Of a stretch of 64,000 nucleotides of DNA, positions 1-10,375 are shown piece after piece. The notes below the pieces were generated by a model. That model was not told where the DNA came from, made no database searches, and worked only from the letters and a program-made list of their open reading frames with translations. This DNA comes from Gracilaria gracilis (taxonomy: Eukaryota; Rhodophyta; Florideophyceae; Gracilariales; Gracilariaceae). Numbering within the stretch: position 1 is the stretch's first letter; every line of letters starts with the position of its first letter. A program made the position numbers and the translations under genes. Location of the stretch: contig JARGSG010000229.1 in the NCBI GenBank assembly GCA_030374805.1, positions 186,001 through 250,000 on the forward strand, in the 5' to 3' direction.

Positions 1-3000
1 TCCAGGTATTTGTTCTCATGAATCTTGTGCTTGAATGCGTCTTCTGATTCGGGAACAGGATCAAAAGTGTTGTTCTCTAACAAGTATATGCATTCGATCA
101 ACAAGTACTCCCGCAACGGGGTTGAAAACAATTCATGAGAAATAACTGCTCCGTCAAGCTCGAGGCAGAAATTCGTCGCCTCTAGATATCCCAGTTGAAG
201 ATCGATTGGATGCTGCCGAAGCGGTCTCTGTTGAAGTGTGCGAAGGATGTACCCTTTTAAAGGCGTTACGAGCTCAGAGATCTGACAGTTCAAGGTCTTC
301 GACAGAGTAGTTAGACAAGATCGTGCAGTCTCGCGAGCTGTGGTCGACACACTGACTATTTCGGCCAGCAAGCGCAATACCACCTCTCGCAAACACTTCC
401 CATAGGCATTAGTGATGATAACTCCGTTATTGGAGTCGTTCAACCCCGTGAAAACGGTTTCAAGTGAGTCACAAAGAATAGTCCTTCCTTGCGAAACAAT
501 TTCCTCGCTTGAAAACTCTACTGAGTCTCTCACCAGAAACAAGACTGCGCGGTACATCAGCATGTAATGGGGGACAAATCTTGAGGAACGAATTACGTCT
601 CTCGGTAACAATTCCATTAGCAAAACAAATCCATTGGCAGCAACCCTTCGACAGTTCCATATGCGCTTATAACAAAAGTGCGAGAGAACATCCACTAAAT
701 ACCGAAGTGAACTCACTGTAGCAAACGTATGCGATGGCTGCTCTCCTTCAGAATACTTGTCACACACATCAGGACCATGTATGCCTGCCATACATATTCC
801 CCGTACAGACGAGTTACAATACGTGATAGCCGGGTCAATTTCCAGTCGATCTTCCTTCGGGTCAAATTTCTTCAACAAAGAAGCCATTGTCAAAGTTGAA
901 CTCTCACTGGGAACTGAAACGCCTTCCATAGAAACATTGTTATCTGATTCCTCCACTTGCGTATCACTTCTCCCACCCTCTGTTTTCGACTTCGAATCTT
1001 CGTCAGTCCCCCGTAGTTTGGAACAATACATTAGTACTTCTGTTACATAGAGCCTCATCCATGCAAGCCCAGCTTCTGCGTACTGCTGAGATTCTTGAGA
1101 CATTGCTTCCACGAGGGAATCAACGAAGACCGTATAGGACAAGCAAGTAGACGCCTTGACAGTTGAGTGATTCAGTCTTTTCATTTCCACGGTATGCTTT
1201 TGGGAGCAACGCGAGTCGTTGCTCTCTTGCACCGTAAGAAGAGCAAAATAACGACAGAGTCCTCTCATCTCCTCTTCCATTCTTGAACGCTCAGGACCAA
1301 GGGAACTATTACCGTGCCGGCCAGCGTTTCCAGAATACAAAAACGAAGTGGAGAGCACGAGCCCAAACAAAAGAGACTTTACTAGCTTGGTTTCAGAGGA
1401 AACTGTGCTTCGAGATTTCGACTTCGCATGAGAAAATCTTGTCCCCCTTCGAGCAGAACTCGAGCAGTGCCCGGCATACAAACGTTGTCCCGACACTTCT
1501 TCTCCGTTCTTTTGTACAAGGAATGGGCTGAGACATGAAAATAAGAATCTCCAAGCATGCAGTCTGTAAGGCACTCTGAGTGACTCTTGCTGTGAGCGTC
1601 TCTGATATAGAAGGGAATCAACTGTTAGTCTTACCAATGTCTGAATCTCCATGTTGACGGACACTCCTCCCGGCCATTCCAGTCTGACTTTCGGATTGTC
1701 GATTGCCCCCTCCTCGTATTCAAACGGTATTGTCATCGCTTGCACAAGCCTCGAGCGCGAGCCGAGCTTTCCCATAACACGAAGGACGTCCACGCCGATT
1801 GGATTACGAGGTCTTCTCAACTGCTTGTGAAGCGATATTGTCAGAGCTGGTTCCACCTTGGCGAAAAGGCGGTCAAGATAAGCAGGTTGTAAAATATCTA
1901 CCCAGAACTCCAATGATCGTATTCCATACCCCGATATCTCGTTTTCCGCTTCCAATGCCCACACAATTGGCTTGATTAAAGTTTCAAGATATGGAAATGC
2001 ATGTGAAGTTCGAGCCGGCACAAGAAGGCAGAGCTCTATCAACAAATCCTTATGCATTGCGCCGCAGGGACCCTCAGCAAGCGATAAAAGACTGCTGTAG
2101 ATGTGCTCTAGCAGAGGCACAAAAGTCCAATAGAGAATGTCAAATTGTGCTTGGTTCTTGTCATTCTTGATAGATTTGAACAGCGCTTTCAACATCTGCA
2201 AAAATCCAACAGGTTCTAATGAAGAAGAGGCATGCTTCAAAGACTTTCTCACAATAGTCGCCAGGTGCAGATGGAGAACCGGCTCATTGGTGGGAAACAG
2301 ACTCACGCTGGCGAATACGATCTTGAATAGTTTAAGCAGTGCATTAGCGCGGTTTCTGCGGTCATCTCCCTTGTCTCCAGTCATCTCCAGCTCTTGAATG
2401 TTCTCCACTAGAAAGTTGAGCAAAATGTCTGCAAAGTACTTTGAAACGCCGCTGTTTGCAAGAAAGTGCTGGGGTACAGTTATCGCGGCAGGATTCTCGA
2501 CAATATATTCAAAGAGTTCTCGAATTCTAGAACCAAATACGTCTTGAAAACTCGGTGGGTCAAGAACGGTGAAGATCTGAGCAAACAATTCAAACACCTC
2601 CTTTTCTTCAGTACCGGTTGCTGCGTAGAGAATAGATGGGTCTAGGTTGTGCGATATGTCATTCATTAAATTTTGCTCAGCGCCTTGTGGGTGTGTTGTT
2701 GTCTTAGTAGACACTGCCATCATTCTCGAAGGATACTCCTGTCCGCTTGTTCCTCCATTCGCCTTTTCTTTGCGAGCATAAAGCCGGAAGCACTTTCGTC
2801 CCGCTGATAGCAGCGAAGAAACCATTTCAGATTCCCTTTCCAAAAGACCCATACGAACTCGGGTGTTCGTCTGTCCAGAGGACGGGGGTTGTCTCCCTGC
2901 TTGGCCGGAGGTCGCTCCTTGTGTCCCGGTCTGCTGAACCGCACGCCCGGAGCGGTGGCCTCGAATATTTATGGCAGACCAAATAACTGTCTTCAGCCCA

Positions 3001-4412
3001 AGTGTAAGAGTATTCAACAGAGACTTGACGTCGGAGATTTCCTTCAAGGGATCACCAACTGGTATCTCACAAAGACGCCGTCCAGTCTCTATAGGATCTT
3101 TTTCCTCGCGCAGATCTTGAACAACCTGAAGTAACCGTGGAACTTCTTCGCCGAGTGTCACATACTTAGAAACCATTGTTTCCAAAATTTTTACAAGCAG
3201 GTCACGGGCTGAAGTTCGCTGAGCAAGAGTGTCGTGCTCTTTCTTGAGGATACCTTCGATGAGATTAAGAAGAAGGCGTACGGAACTGCTCTGAAGAGGA
3301 TAGCTAAACTTTGGGTCATGAACATTGGTTGAGAACAAAAAGACGATCTTTTGCAGTTGTGGAATAGAAAGCTTAAGTCTTACGCAATGCACAAGCTCGG
3401 CCAGGAACGAATATGCAATTGGTCTCAATGTGTCTGTCGTTGCCCTCCCAGTTCCGACGAGAACCTTTTCATCAAGAAGCAAGTCCAACTGATCATAGAA
3501 TCCACTTCGGTATGAGCTGGTAAGTATATGTCTCGTGGCTACTAGTAGCTCCTTTCTGATACTAACGGCGCCCCCTGGGCAAGACTGCATTAGCTTCACA
3601 ACGCTTCTCGGAACAGAAGAATCGTTTGTATTCATATGGTCAGGAAACGACTTCACAAGGTATGCTATGAAGGATACAGTCTTGACCTGAGCAGCTATGA
3701 ACTCATTAAAAGTAGCCTTCGGAATCTTGGCGAAAAGCTGAACAGGGATTTCATATTGAATAGCCTGTACCATAAGCGGATGAAGAACATGGATGTTCTT
3801 TGGCACCATCTGTGGATATACTTGGAACAAGAACATGATCAAAAGGGGACATTCCACAATGACTTTGAACGACTGCGTTGATGGCGGAATACGAATTTTC
3901 TGTGGCTTTCCAGATACCGTTTCGTTCTTGTGAGAATTGAGAAGACTTTCTACAGTCCTTCCAAATCCGCTGTAGATTGCACGTATAAACTCAAGGAATG
4001 TTTGAACTTGACCGTCGAGTTGGTTTCGAAAGTTTCTATGAAGGTCCAATATAATGTGAATCGCCAGAGAAGCATTGTTCTCGTTGTCTGATTTCAATGC
4101 TTCCATAGCCAGAGCGAGGACATCCAAAACCTTCGACTTCAGAATGTCATTATGCGGCAAGCGGTTCAGTGTCTCTAAGATAAGAGCGCGAGTTCTGTGA
4201 ATTGGATTGTCAATAAACTGTGGTCTAGTAAGCTGAGTAAGTACAGTTTTAAATGCCGGGAGGAACACATGTAAGAATGATTGATAATCCTGAGAATGAA
4301 AAAGATCCATTGAATCCCGGATTTCTGTCGCGAGATCTCTCCGAGCCTCAGGGGAAATACTGGGGTCGACAAGACGAGCCGAATGGGTCTCGAACTTCTC
4401 AGCCGATAGCAT
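1..4412 (-). CDS. TRRAP: TRRAP/Tra1, N-terminal part (runs off left edge)
   Basis: One uninterrupted frame of about 1,470 codons from the ATG at 4412 to the window edge. It encodes the HEAT-repeat solenoid of TRRAP/Tra1, the giant PIKK-like pseudokinase scaffold through which activators recruit SAGA and NuA4/TIP60 histone acetyltransferases. Diagnostic stretches read on the minus strand include RKELLVATRHILTSS, GRATTDTLRPIAYSFLAELV and LLIELCLLVPARTSHAFPYL, which line up in order with the animal and yeast proteins as I know them. The FAT and pseudokinase domains would lie outside the window. The low-complexity insert near 2850-2950 (Gly/Gln/Ser/Thr-rich) is not conserved. No intron is needed in 4.4 kb, which is notable because animal TRRAP genes are intron-rich. 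The identification rests on remembered family sequence, not a search. Confidence 0.9.
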   Translation of the reverse strand, partial: MLSAEKFETHSARLVDPSISPEARRDLATEIRDSMDLFHSQDYQSFLHVFLPAFKTVLTQLTRPQFIDNPIHRTRALILETLNRLPHNDILKSKVLDVLALAMEALKSDNENNASLAIHIILDLHRNFRNQLDGQVQTFLEFIRAIYSGFGRTVESLLNSHKNETVSGKPQKIRIPPSTQSFKVIVECPLLIMFLFQVYPQMVPKNIHVLHPLMVQAIQYEIPVQLFAKIPKATFNEFIAAQVKTVSFIAYLVKSFPDHMNTNDSSVPRSVVKLMQSCPGGAVSIRKELLVATRHILTSSYRSGFYDQLDLLLDEKVLVGTGRATTDTLRPIAYSFLAELVHCVRLKLSIPQLQKIVFLFSTNVHDPKFSYPLQSSSVRLLLNLIEGILKKEHDTLAQRTSARDLLVKILETMVSKYVTLGEEVPRLLQVVQDLREEKDPIETGRRLCEIPVGDPLKEISDVKSLLNTLTLGLKTVIWSAINIRGHRSGRAVQQTGTQGATSGQAGRQPPSSGQTNTRVRMGLLERESEMVSSLLSAGRKCFRLYARKEKANGGTSGQEYPSRMMAVSTKTTTHPQGAEQNLMNDISHNLDPSILYAATGTEEKEVFELFAQIFTVLDPPSFQDVFGSRIRELFEYIVENPAAITVPQHFLANSGVSKYFADILLNFLVENIQELEMTGDKGDDRRNRANALLKLFKIVFASVSLFPTNEPVLHLHLATIVRKSLKHASSSLEPVGFLQMLKALFKSIKNDKNQAQFDILYWTFVPLLEHIYSSLLSLAEGPCGAMHKDLLIELCLLVPARTSHAFPYLETLIKPIVWALEAENEISGYGIRSLEFWVDILQPAYLDRLFAKVEPALTISLHKQLRRPRNPIGVDVLRVMGKLGSRSRLVQAMTIPFEYEEGAIDNPKVRLEWPGGVSVNMEIQTLVRLTVDSLLYQRRSQQESLRVPYRLHAWRFLFSCLSPFLVQKNGEEVSGQRLYAGHCSSSARRGTRFSHAKSKSRSTVSSETKLVKSLLFGLVLSTSFLYSGNAGRHGNSSLGPERSRMEEEMRGLCRYFALLTVQESNDSRCSQKHTVEMKRLNHSTVKASTCLSYTVFVDSLVEAMSQESQQYAEAGLAWMRLYVTEVLMYCSKLRGTDEDSKSKTEGGRSDTQVEESDNNVSMEGVSVPSESSTLTMASLLKKFDPKEDRLEIDPAITYCNSSVRGICMAGIHGPDVCDKYSEGEQPSHTFATVSSLRYLVDVLSHFCYKRIWNCRRVAANGFVLLMELLPRDVIRSSRFVPHYMLMYRAVLFLVRDSVEFSSEEIVSQGRTILCDSLETVFTGLNDSNNGVIITNAYGKCLREVVLRLLAEIVSVSTTARETARSCLTTLSKTLNCQISELVTPLKGYILRTLQQRPLRQHPIDLQLGYLEATNFCLELDGAVISHELFSTPLREYLLIECIYLLENNTFDPVPESEDAFKHKIHENKYL

Positions 4413-7091
4413 GATTCCAGTTAGTTATATACAAAGAAGAGTGCAGAGAAACAGGTCTGCAAATCAGAGCAGTGAAATCGATTGTAAATCCCACGTTGAC
4501 GTGTGCCGCTCAGAAGCTGGAACTAATTCCACAATCTGTTACTGTGAGAAATACAAATCTCGTAGTCGACGTCAAATCCAGTTCACAGCGCCCAAGATTG
4601 AAAGCAACGATAGAACTAGAGCCGAAAGGAATTTCTCGTAGAAGGGTGAGCACAGGGGCGGGAAACACTGAGGAAACTAGTGGACGGTGAAGCAGATGGG
4701 TGCGTACCACGAAGCACAATGTGTACTGCCGTGGAAATCGCGAAGTAAGTCGGCCCGCGATAAGAAAAGTTCAAGTAAGCTAAGACGGCGCGCAACTTCC
4801 TGAATGCGAGTGTATGGCGCAAGAAATGGTGGGCGCGAAGAGGCAGAGGAAATGTTCGTATGGACAGGGTAAGAGGGCTAGTAAGATAGCGTCGTCCTAA
4901 AGAAACCGTTGCGAACAAGTCAGCGCCGTCTGCCAGCTGTGACGGAGCCTTCTGAGTTTGCGCCAAAATGGAGTGGTATCTACCCTTGGTAAACCGAAGC
5001 AGGTTGTGCTAAAATGAGGTGTTCCAGTACGACTTAACTAAATTTCGGAAAAAGTACGTAAGAGACCGGATTTTCCCTCTTCTATTTCCTGTAACAATAG
5101 CTGCATGGGTATGGAGAAAAACACATCGACAGAACTGCTAAGCACAAGATGATCTGCCGGTCTTTTGCGGTCTGACGAAGACTCTTCAGGAGTCTTGGGA
5201 CCTGCATCTTATCAAATTGAACTATCAGCTTCCAAGAAGCAAGCTTAAGATGCTTGTACGCTCTAGAAGCGATACTTCGTCGCTCTCATTGGCAACTGAC
5301 ACGAAAGATATTGTAGAACAGGAGGAATTCAGCATGTTGGACAAACGCCGATATATAATCCGGCTGCAGGAGGAAGAGCTAATCTGAGAGTCTTGCTCTT
5401 AGCAAACGGCGCGGATTCTGCAACGAGAACTACGTCTTTTGCCTGCTATTTGTCGACAATTCTCATATCTCGTTCCAAACCCAGGTGAGGATTGTACCGG
5501 TGATGTCAGCCGTACTGAAACTTCGAGTCCGCGTCAGGATTTTCTTGTAAAAAGATCTGTCTGTCGTTTATCTACTCCTCAACATTAGAAAGGCAATAAC
5601 TGAGAGTGTGTGTGTGAGAAGTTGCAAAAGGTTCAATGAAAGGCCGAACAGAACAATCAGTTAAGCTTTATTAGGCGACTACTACCCACGTCGCACATCA
5701 GCTCCAGACCTAGTTTCTCGCACGCATGGGTTTGGCAAGAACTCTGTCTCCGAAGGGATGACTGATGAAAATGTCCGTCTGGCCCACCGGCCCTGTCTGT
5801 TCACATTCGAATTGGGAATAACTAATTGGTGTTTCACCAAAGCTGTGTGTTTAGGTTTCTTCTTGTACTACGTTTCGGCAGGCGCCAAGAGTTCGAGCAA
5901 CGCGCCAGCTATTCTCTCTCTCTTTCTCTCTCTCTATGGGCACATAAGCACACTCAAGTAATTCAACAATCGATTGAGACCTACTGAAAGTTCTCCGTTT
6001 TCGAATGCTTTTTGCGAATTTTGTAGCGTGTGGCTTGGCCGACCTCCATCGTCTTCTAGTTTTACAGTTCCAGGAGTGTTGAGTAGAAAAGAGATCTGCG
6101 AATGACCAGATGAACAGATTGTTCTTCCTAGACGTAAAAGCTTCTTCTTTTATAGGTGAAATTGGGCAAGACAACGGTCACGACTTCGACAATAATCCTA
6201 AGGGTTAGTTTCAGTTTTGTCGCAGGAATAAAGATATTTTTGGTCCTTTGACATTGTCATAGGACCAAAATGTCAAATTGACAAGCGTATCTCCGGAGAG
6301 TCCCCCTTCGAGGACTTCCACCGTTAGTTGAAAACAAACGGGGCAATTTGCTTCTCCAAGTCTTGGTTGAACAATTCCCGCATAGGCTGTTGGCCTTCTT
6401 GATGACGGAAAACTTCCTTAAGAGAAAGTTTTGCCTCCCTCAGTTTCTAATTGGAGGCTGATGTTATAATAAAGAGCGGTGGACTACACTGAAGCAGAAG
6501 TTTGATAGCCAAATAAATATTCTTATTTTGTATTGGATCACTTTCGCGGTAATAGTGATTTTTGAGGGATCCAGAGGGAGGGATCCATAGATAGAAGCTT
6601 CGTCGATGCACATCCTCGTTTCGATTTCTTCTCCGCAACCTTTGCTGATCTGTTCCGCCATTGGGCATCGACCACCTCGGCACCCTTGGTATAACGTTTG
6701 TAACGCTCAGTGTTAGTTTCTTGTGACGCTGACTTAAACATATTTGCTAACTTGAGAAGCGAAGGGTCGCATTTTCCTGCGGCGCGGTTCCCAAGCGCTC
6801 GAACTTCAAACTTCAGAGAACTGCGGGGCCCCACTCCAATTGAATCAGCACCCTGTATATCTCAGTAGCGGCGCAATTCTACACAAAGGTTTAGGCTCAG
6901 AATAACAGTACCGCTGCCTCACTATACTTTCAGTGCCGGTTGAGCGTCTTGATGAGCTTTTGGCGCCGTCGCACATTTGCCTCGGAATCTGAATTATTGA
7001 CGCCCTCCTTAATCTGAAGAATCAGCGAAAGGGACAGCCGTCTGCATTTCTTCCATTTTGAGAAGAATTGCTTCATTCACGGCTGAGAGCC
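4413..7091. other. Divergent intergenic region between TRRAP and MTR4
   Basis: A gap of 2.7 kb separating two divergent housekeeping genes. Short open frames occur (for example 4616-4966 and 6538-6834, both -) but lack convincing homology; the second has no ATG at its upstream end. It contains a CT-rich microsatellite at about 5912-5936 and a 33-base near-perfect palindrome at 6238-6270. No transposon termini or RNA gene were recognised. Confidence 0.5.
6238..6270. repeat. 33-base near-perfect palindrome
   Basis: Arms TTTTGGTCCT and AGGACCAAAA flank an inner palindrome TGACATTGTCA. Only one symmetric pair fails to match. It lies in the TRRAP/MTR4 gap, about 820 bases upstream of the MTR4 start. 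Function unknown; it could be a dimeric-protein site or an old transposon footprint. Confidence 0.75.
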
Positions 7092-10000
7092 ATGTCTACC
7101 AAGAGGGGAAGTGAAGAAGGGGCGGGGGCAAATGGAATGGAGAACCCCACGAAGAAGCCCAAGCTTGACGAGGAAGTGGATAAAATAAAGGATATCAGAG
7201 CAGATCCAACTGTTGCTTCGAAGCCTTCCTCAACATTTTTGATGCCTCGCTCCATAGGAATCCGCGTGGATTCCGCGGAAACTGCTCCTTCTGTTGTTCC
7301 TGAAAAGCTTGGTGAGTCTCCCCCGATGCTGAAAACTTCTTGCCAGCACGATGTGTCTCTCCCCGGAAACAGTTCTGAAGAATACGATATTTCAGCTCTG
7401 AAGATGCCGGAAATGCCCGCAAAAGAATATTCCTTCTCTCTGGACTCATTCCAAAGGGAAAGCGTTAAGTGTCTCGAACGGAACGAAAGCGTTCTTGTCG
7501 CTGCACACACAAGCGCTGGAAAGACGGTGGTTGCCGAGTACGCTATAGCAATTGCTTTACGTGATAAGCAAAGAGTTATATACACTTCTCCGATCAAAGC
7601 CCTGAGCAATCAGAAGTATCGGGAGCTTGAAGGCGAATTTCAAGATGTTGGCCTCATGACTGGAGATGTGACAATTAACAAGAACGCATCCTGTTTGGTA
7701 ATGACCACGGAGATTTTGAGAAGTATGCTCTATAGGGGTAGTGAAGTTGTGAGAGAAGTATCCTGGGTGATCTTTGATGAAGTTCATTACATGCGTGATA
7801 AAGAGCGGGGCGTCGTTTGGGAGGAAACGATCATTCTTGTTCCACAAAATGTTCGCTTTGTTTTCTTGAGCGCGACCATCCCCAATGCAAGAGAGTTCTC
7901 AGAGTGGATCGCTCACTTGAAGAACCAACCCTGTCACACTATCTATACTGATACCAGACCAGTTCCACTCGAGCACTACATTCACCCGTCGGGGGGCAAA
8001 GGGATACATCGTGTTGTCGATGCAAAAGGACAGTTTCATGTAGATTCCTTCGAGTCTGCTATGCGAGAGTTGGAATCTACAAAAGAAAAGGACAAGGAAT
8101 CTTCAGTGGGTCTACGGAAGGACAAGCGAAGGAAGCGCAAGGGCGATGGCCCTGGAAAAACTGACTGCTTCAGGGTTGTAAAAGAGATTATGGATAGGAA
8201 CTTTGAGCCGGTGATTGTGTTCTCATTCTCACGGAAGGATTGCGAAGCGATGGCAATGCAGATGGCCAAACTGAATTTCAGCAGTGAAGACGATCGGGCG
8301 AATATAGCGCAGGTTTTTGAGAACGCTGTAGCTTCCTTGAATGAAGAAGACCAAACTCTCCCACAGATCACCGCTATTTTTCCGCTGTTGGAAAACGGGA
8401 TTGGAATTCATCATTCTGGACTGCTGCCAATCATAAAAGAAGTCATCGAGCTTCTGTTCCAGGAAGGCCTTCTGAAATGTCTCTTTGCTACGGAAACGTT
8501 CTCAATGGGACTGAATATGCCGGCCAAGACAGTAGTCTTCACAAACATCAGAAAGTTTGACGGTTCGCAATTCAGACAACTTACGGGTGGGGAGTACGTT
8601 CAAATGAGTGGGCGAGCGGGTCGACGCGGTCTTGATAAACGAGGGATTGCCATTCTTATGACTGATGAAAAACTCGAACCTGCGACAGCGAAACGGATAA
8701 TGAGCGGGTCGGCAGAGCCCCTCAAATCGACTTTCAAACTTGGTTACAATATGCTTATCAATCTCTTAAGGGCCGAAGAAGCAGACCCAGAATATGTTAT
8801 TGCCCGATCTCTTGCCCAGTTTCAAGCGGACAGAGCTCTCCCGGATAACGAGAAGAAACTGAAAGAGCTGGAGGCCGAAAGAGACTCAATTCCTCTTGGT
8901 GGTTGGGATATTGGTGTGGAAGAACACGAAGCCAGATCTTATTTTAAGATGCGTGATGTGGCCGAGAAGTTGAGGAAAGAAGTCAGGGATGCGATTCACA
9001 AACCTTCACACATCTTGCCATTCCTTCAGGCCGGCCGTGTGGCGAGAATACGAGAAGCTAAATCAAGTATAGACTTCGGATGGGGTGCTATTGTTGATTG
9101 TATACGACACGCCACAGGTGTTGCAAAGAAACCTGAGGAGGAAAGGTACAAGCTTCAGGTGCTGGTGCGCTGTGTTGCGGGCAGCAACAAGAGCGGTAGG
9201 GCTCGCCCGTTCAAGACCGGTTTCAACTCGGGGTCGACAAGGAAACAAGACGGCCCAAAACCGGAAAAGGAGGAATGGATAGTATGTGGTTTCTCATTGA
9301 AAGACATTGACGGACTTTCTGCGATAAGAGTTGTGAAACCTGAGGACCTTCGTCCCATCGAGAACCGAGCTACAGTTGGTAGGTCCGTGAGTGAAGCTTT
9401 GCGGAGATACCCGGACAACATTCCAATGTTGGACCCGTTCAGCGATCTTGGAATTGCGGATGAAAGTCTGGCCATTCTCTTGAAAAAAGTTGAAGCGCTT
9501 GAAGAAGCGATGATTGCATCACCAGTCACTAAGAGCCCCAGGATTAAGTACCTTCACAAGCAATGGATAAAAAGGCAGCAGAAGAACGAAGAGATCAAGG
9601 CTGTGAAGCACCAGTTGAAGGTTGCGAAAGGGATCATACTCAAAGACGAACTGAAACGAATGAAACGTGTCTTGAGACGCCTTGGCTTCATCAACAACGA
9701 AGACGTCGTTGAGGTCAAGGGTCGAGTTGCTTGCGAGATAAATACTGCAAATGAACTAGTCTTAACTGAATTGCTGCTAGGAGGATCTCTAAATAACATG
9801 GACCCGGCAGTGCTTGTTGCGGTATGCTCGTGTTTTGTTTTGGATGAAGGCAAGATTGACGAGAACCTTAAGCTGGGGAAAGAGCTACAAGCCGCTTTTG
9901 AATCCCTAAAAGCAGTAGCTATACGAGTCGGAACTGTGACAAAGGAAAGCAATATCCCGCTTGATGTGGATGTGTTTGTGGAATCATTCAACCCAAATGC

Positions 10001-10232
10001 GATGAAGATAGCCTACTACTGGTGCAAGGGTCAAGGCTTTTCTGCTATATGTGAGTTAGCAGATTTATTCGAGGGAAGTGTCATTAGGTGTCTTCGTCGG
10101 CTGGAAGAGCTGCTTCGGCAGCTGGTTGCTGCTGTGAAATCGATCGGCAATACTGAGCTTGAAGCAAAGATTGAAGCCGGCTCAAAGGCTTTGAAACGGG
10201 GGATTCCCTTTCACGCCTCTCTCTACGTTTAG
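7092..10232 (+). CDS. MTR4: Exosome RNA helicase MTR4 (SKIV2L2-like)
   Basis: 1,046-residue Ski2-like DExH helicase that unwinds and feeds RNA to the nuclear exosome (TRAMP/NEXT-type complexes). Visible motifs: Walker A HTSAGKT at about residues 139-145, the Walker B box DEVH at 229-232, SATIPN (motif III), and QMSGRAGRRG (motif VI) at 504-513. The arch/KOW insertion that separates MTR4 from ordinary Ski2 helicases begins near residue 660 (FGWGAIVDCIRH), and a C-terminal helical DSHCT domain ends the protein. An in-frame TTG lies 24 bases upstream, but ATG at 7092 (MSTKRG) is the plausible start. It is intronless and convergent with PAF1, 143 bases away. The exosome subunit RRP46 lies elsewhere in this window. 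Confidence 0.95.
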   Translation: MSTKRGSEEGAGANGMENPTKKPKLDEEVDKIKDIRADPTVASKPSSTFLMPRSIGIRVDSAETAPSVVPEKLGESPPMLKTSCQHDVSLPGNSSEEYDISALKMPEMPAKEYSFSLDSFQRESVKCLERNESVLVAAHTSAGKTVVAEYAIAIALRDKQRVIYTSPIKALSNQKYRELEGEFQDVGLMTGDVTINKNASCLVMTTEILRSMLYRGSEVVREVSWVIFDEVHYMRDKERGVVWEETIILVPQNVRFVFLSATIPNAREFSEWIAHLKNQPCHTIYTDTRPVPLEHYIHPSGGKGIHRVVDAKGQFHVDSFESAMRELESTKEKDKESSVGLRKDKRRKRKGDGPGKTDCFRVVKEIMDRNFEPVIVFSFSRKDCEAMAMQMAKLNFSSEDDRANIAQVFENAVASLNEEDQTLPQITAIFPLLENGIGIHHSGLLPIIKEVIELLFQEGLLKCLFATETFSMGLNMPAKTVVFTNIRKFDGSQFRQLTGGEYVQMSGRAGRRGLDKRGIAILMTDEKLEPATAKRIMSGSAEPLKSTFKLGYNMLINLLRAEEADPEYVIARSLAQFQADRALPDNEKKLKELEAERDSIPLGGWDIGVEEHEARSYFKMRDVAEKLRKEVRDAIHKPSHILPFLQAGRVARIREAKSSIDFGWGAIVDCIRHATGVAKKPEEERYKLQVLVRCVAGSNKSGRARPFKTGFNSGSTRKQDGPKPEKEEWIVCGFSLKDIDGLSAIRVVKPEDLRPIENRATVGRSVSEALRRYPDNIPMLDPFSDLGIADESLAILLKKVEALEEAMIASPVTKSPRIKYLHKQWIKRQQKNEEIKAVKHQLKVAKGIILKDELKRMKRVLRRLGFINNEDVVEVKGRVACEINTANELVLTELLLGGSLNNMDPAVLVAVCSCFVLDEGKIDENLKLGKELQAAFESLKAVAIRVGTVTKESNIPLDVDVFVESFNPNAMKIAYYWCKGQGFSAICELADLFEGSVIRCLRRLEELLRQLVAAVKSIGNTELEAKIEAGSKALKRGIPFHASLYV

Positions 10233-10375
10233 CGAAGTGAGGACACTCCCAGATACACACATGACCAAAACTGATTGCCTTCCTCAACCGCCTTTTAAAA
10301 ACAAAGTCCTATACTTGCATACATACTGTCCAGCGCCGACTCAAACGAGAAGCCTGTGAAAGAACTCCGTAACGC

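Noticed and set aside
6538..6834. 98-codon minus-strand frame with protein-like composition
   Set aside because: No ATG at its upstream end, no homology recognised, and it lies in a promoter gap; kept only as a possible relic.
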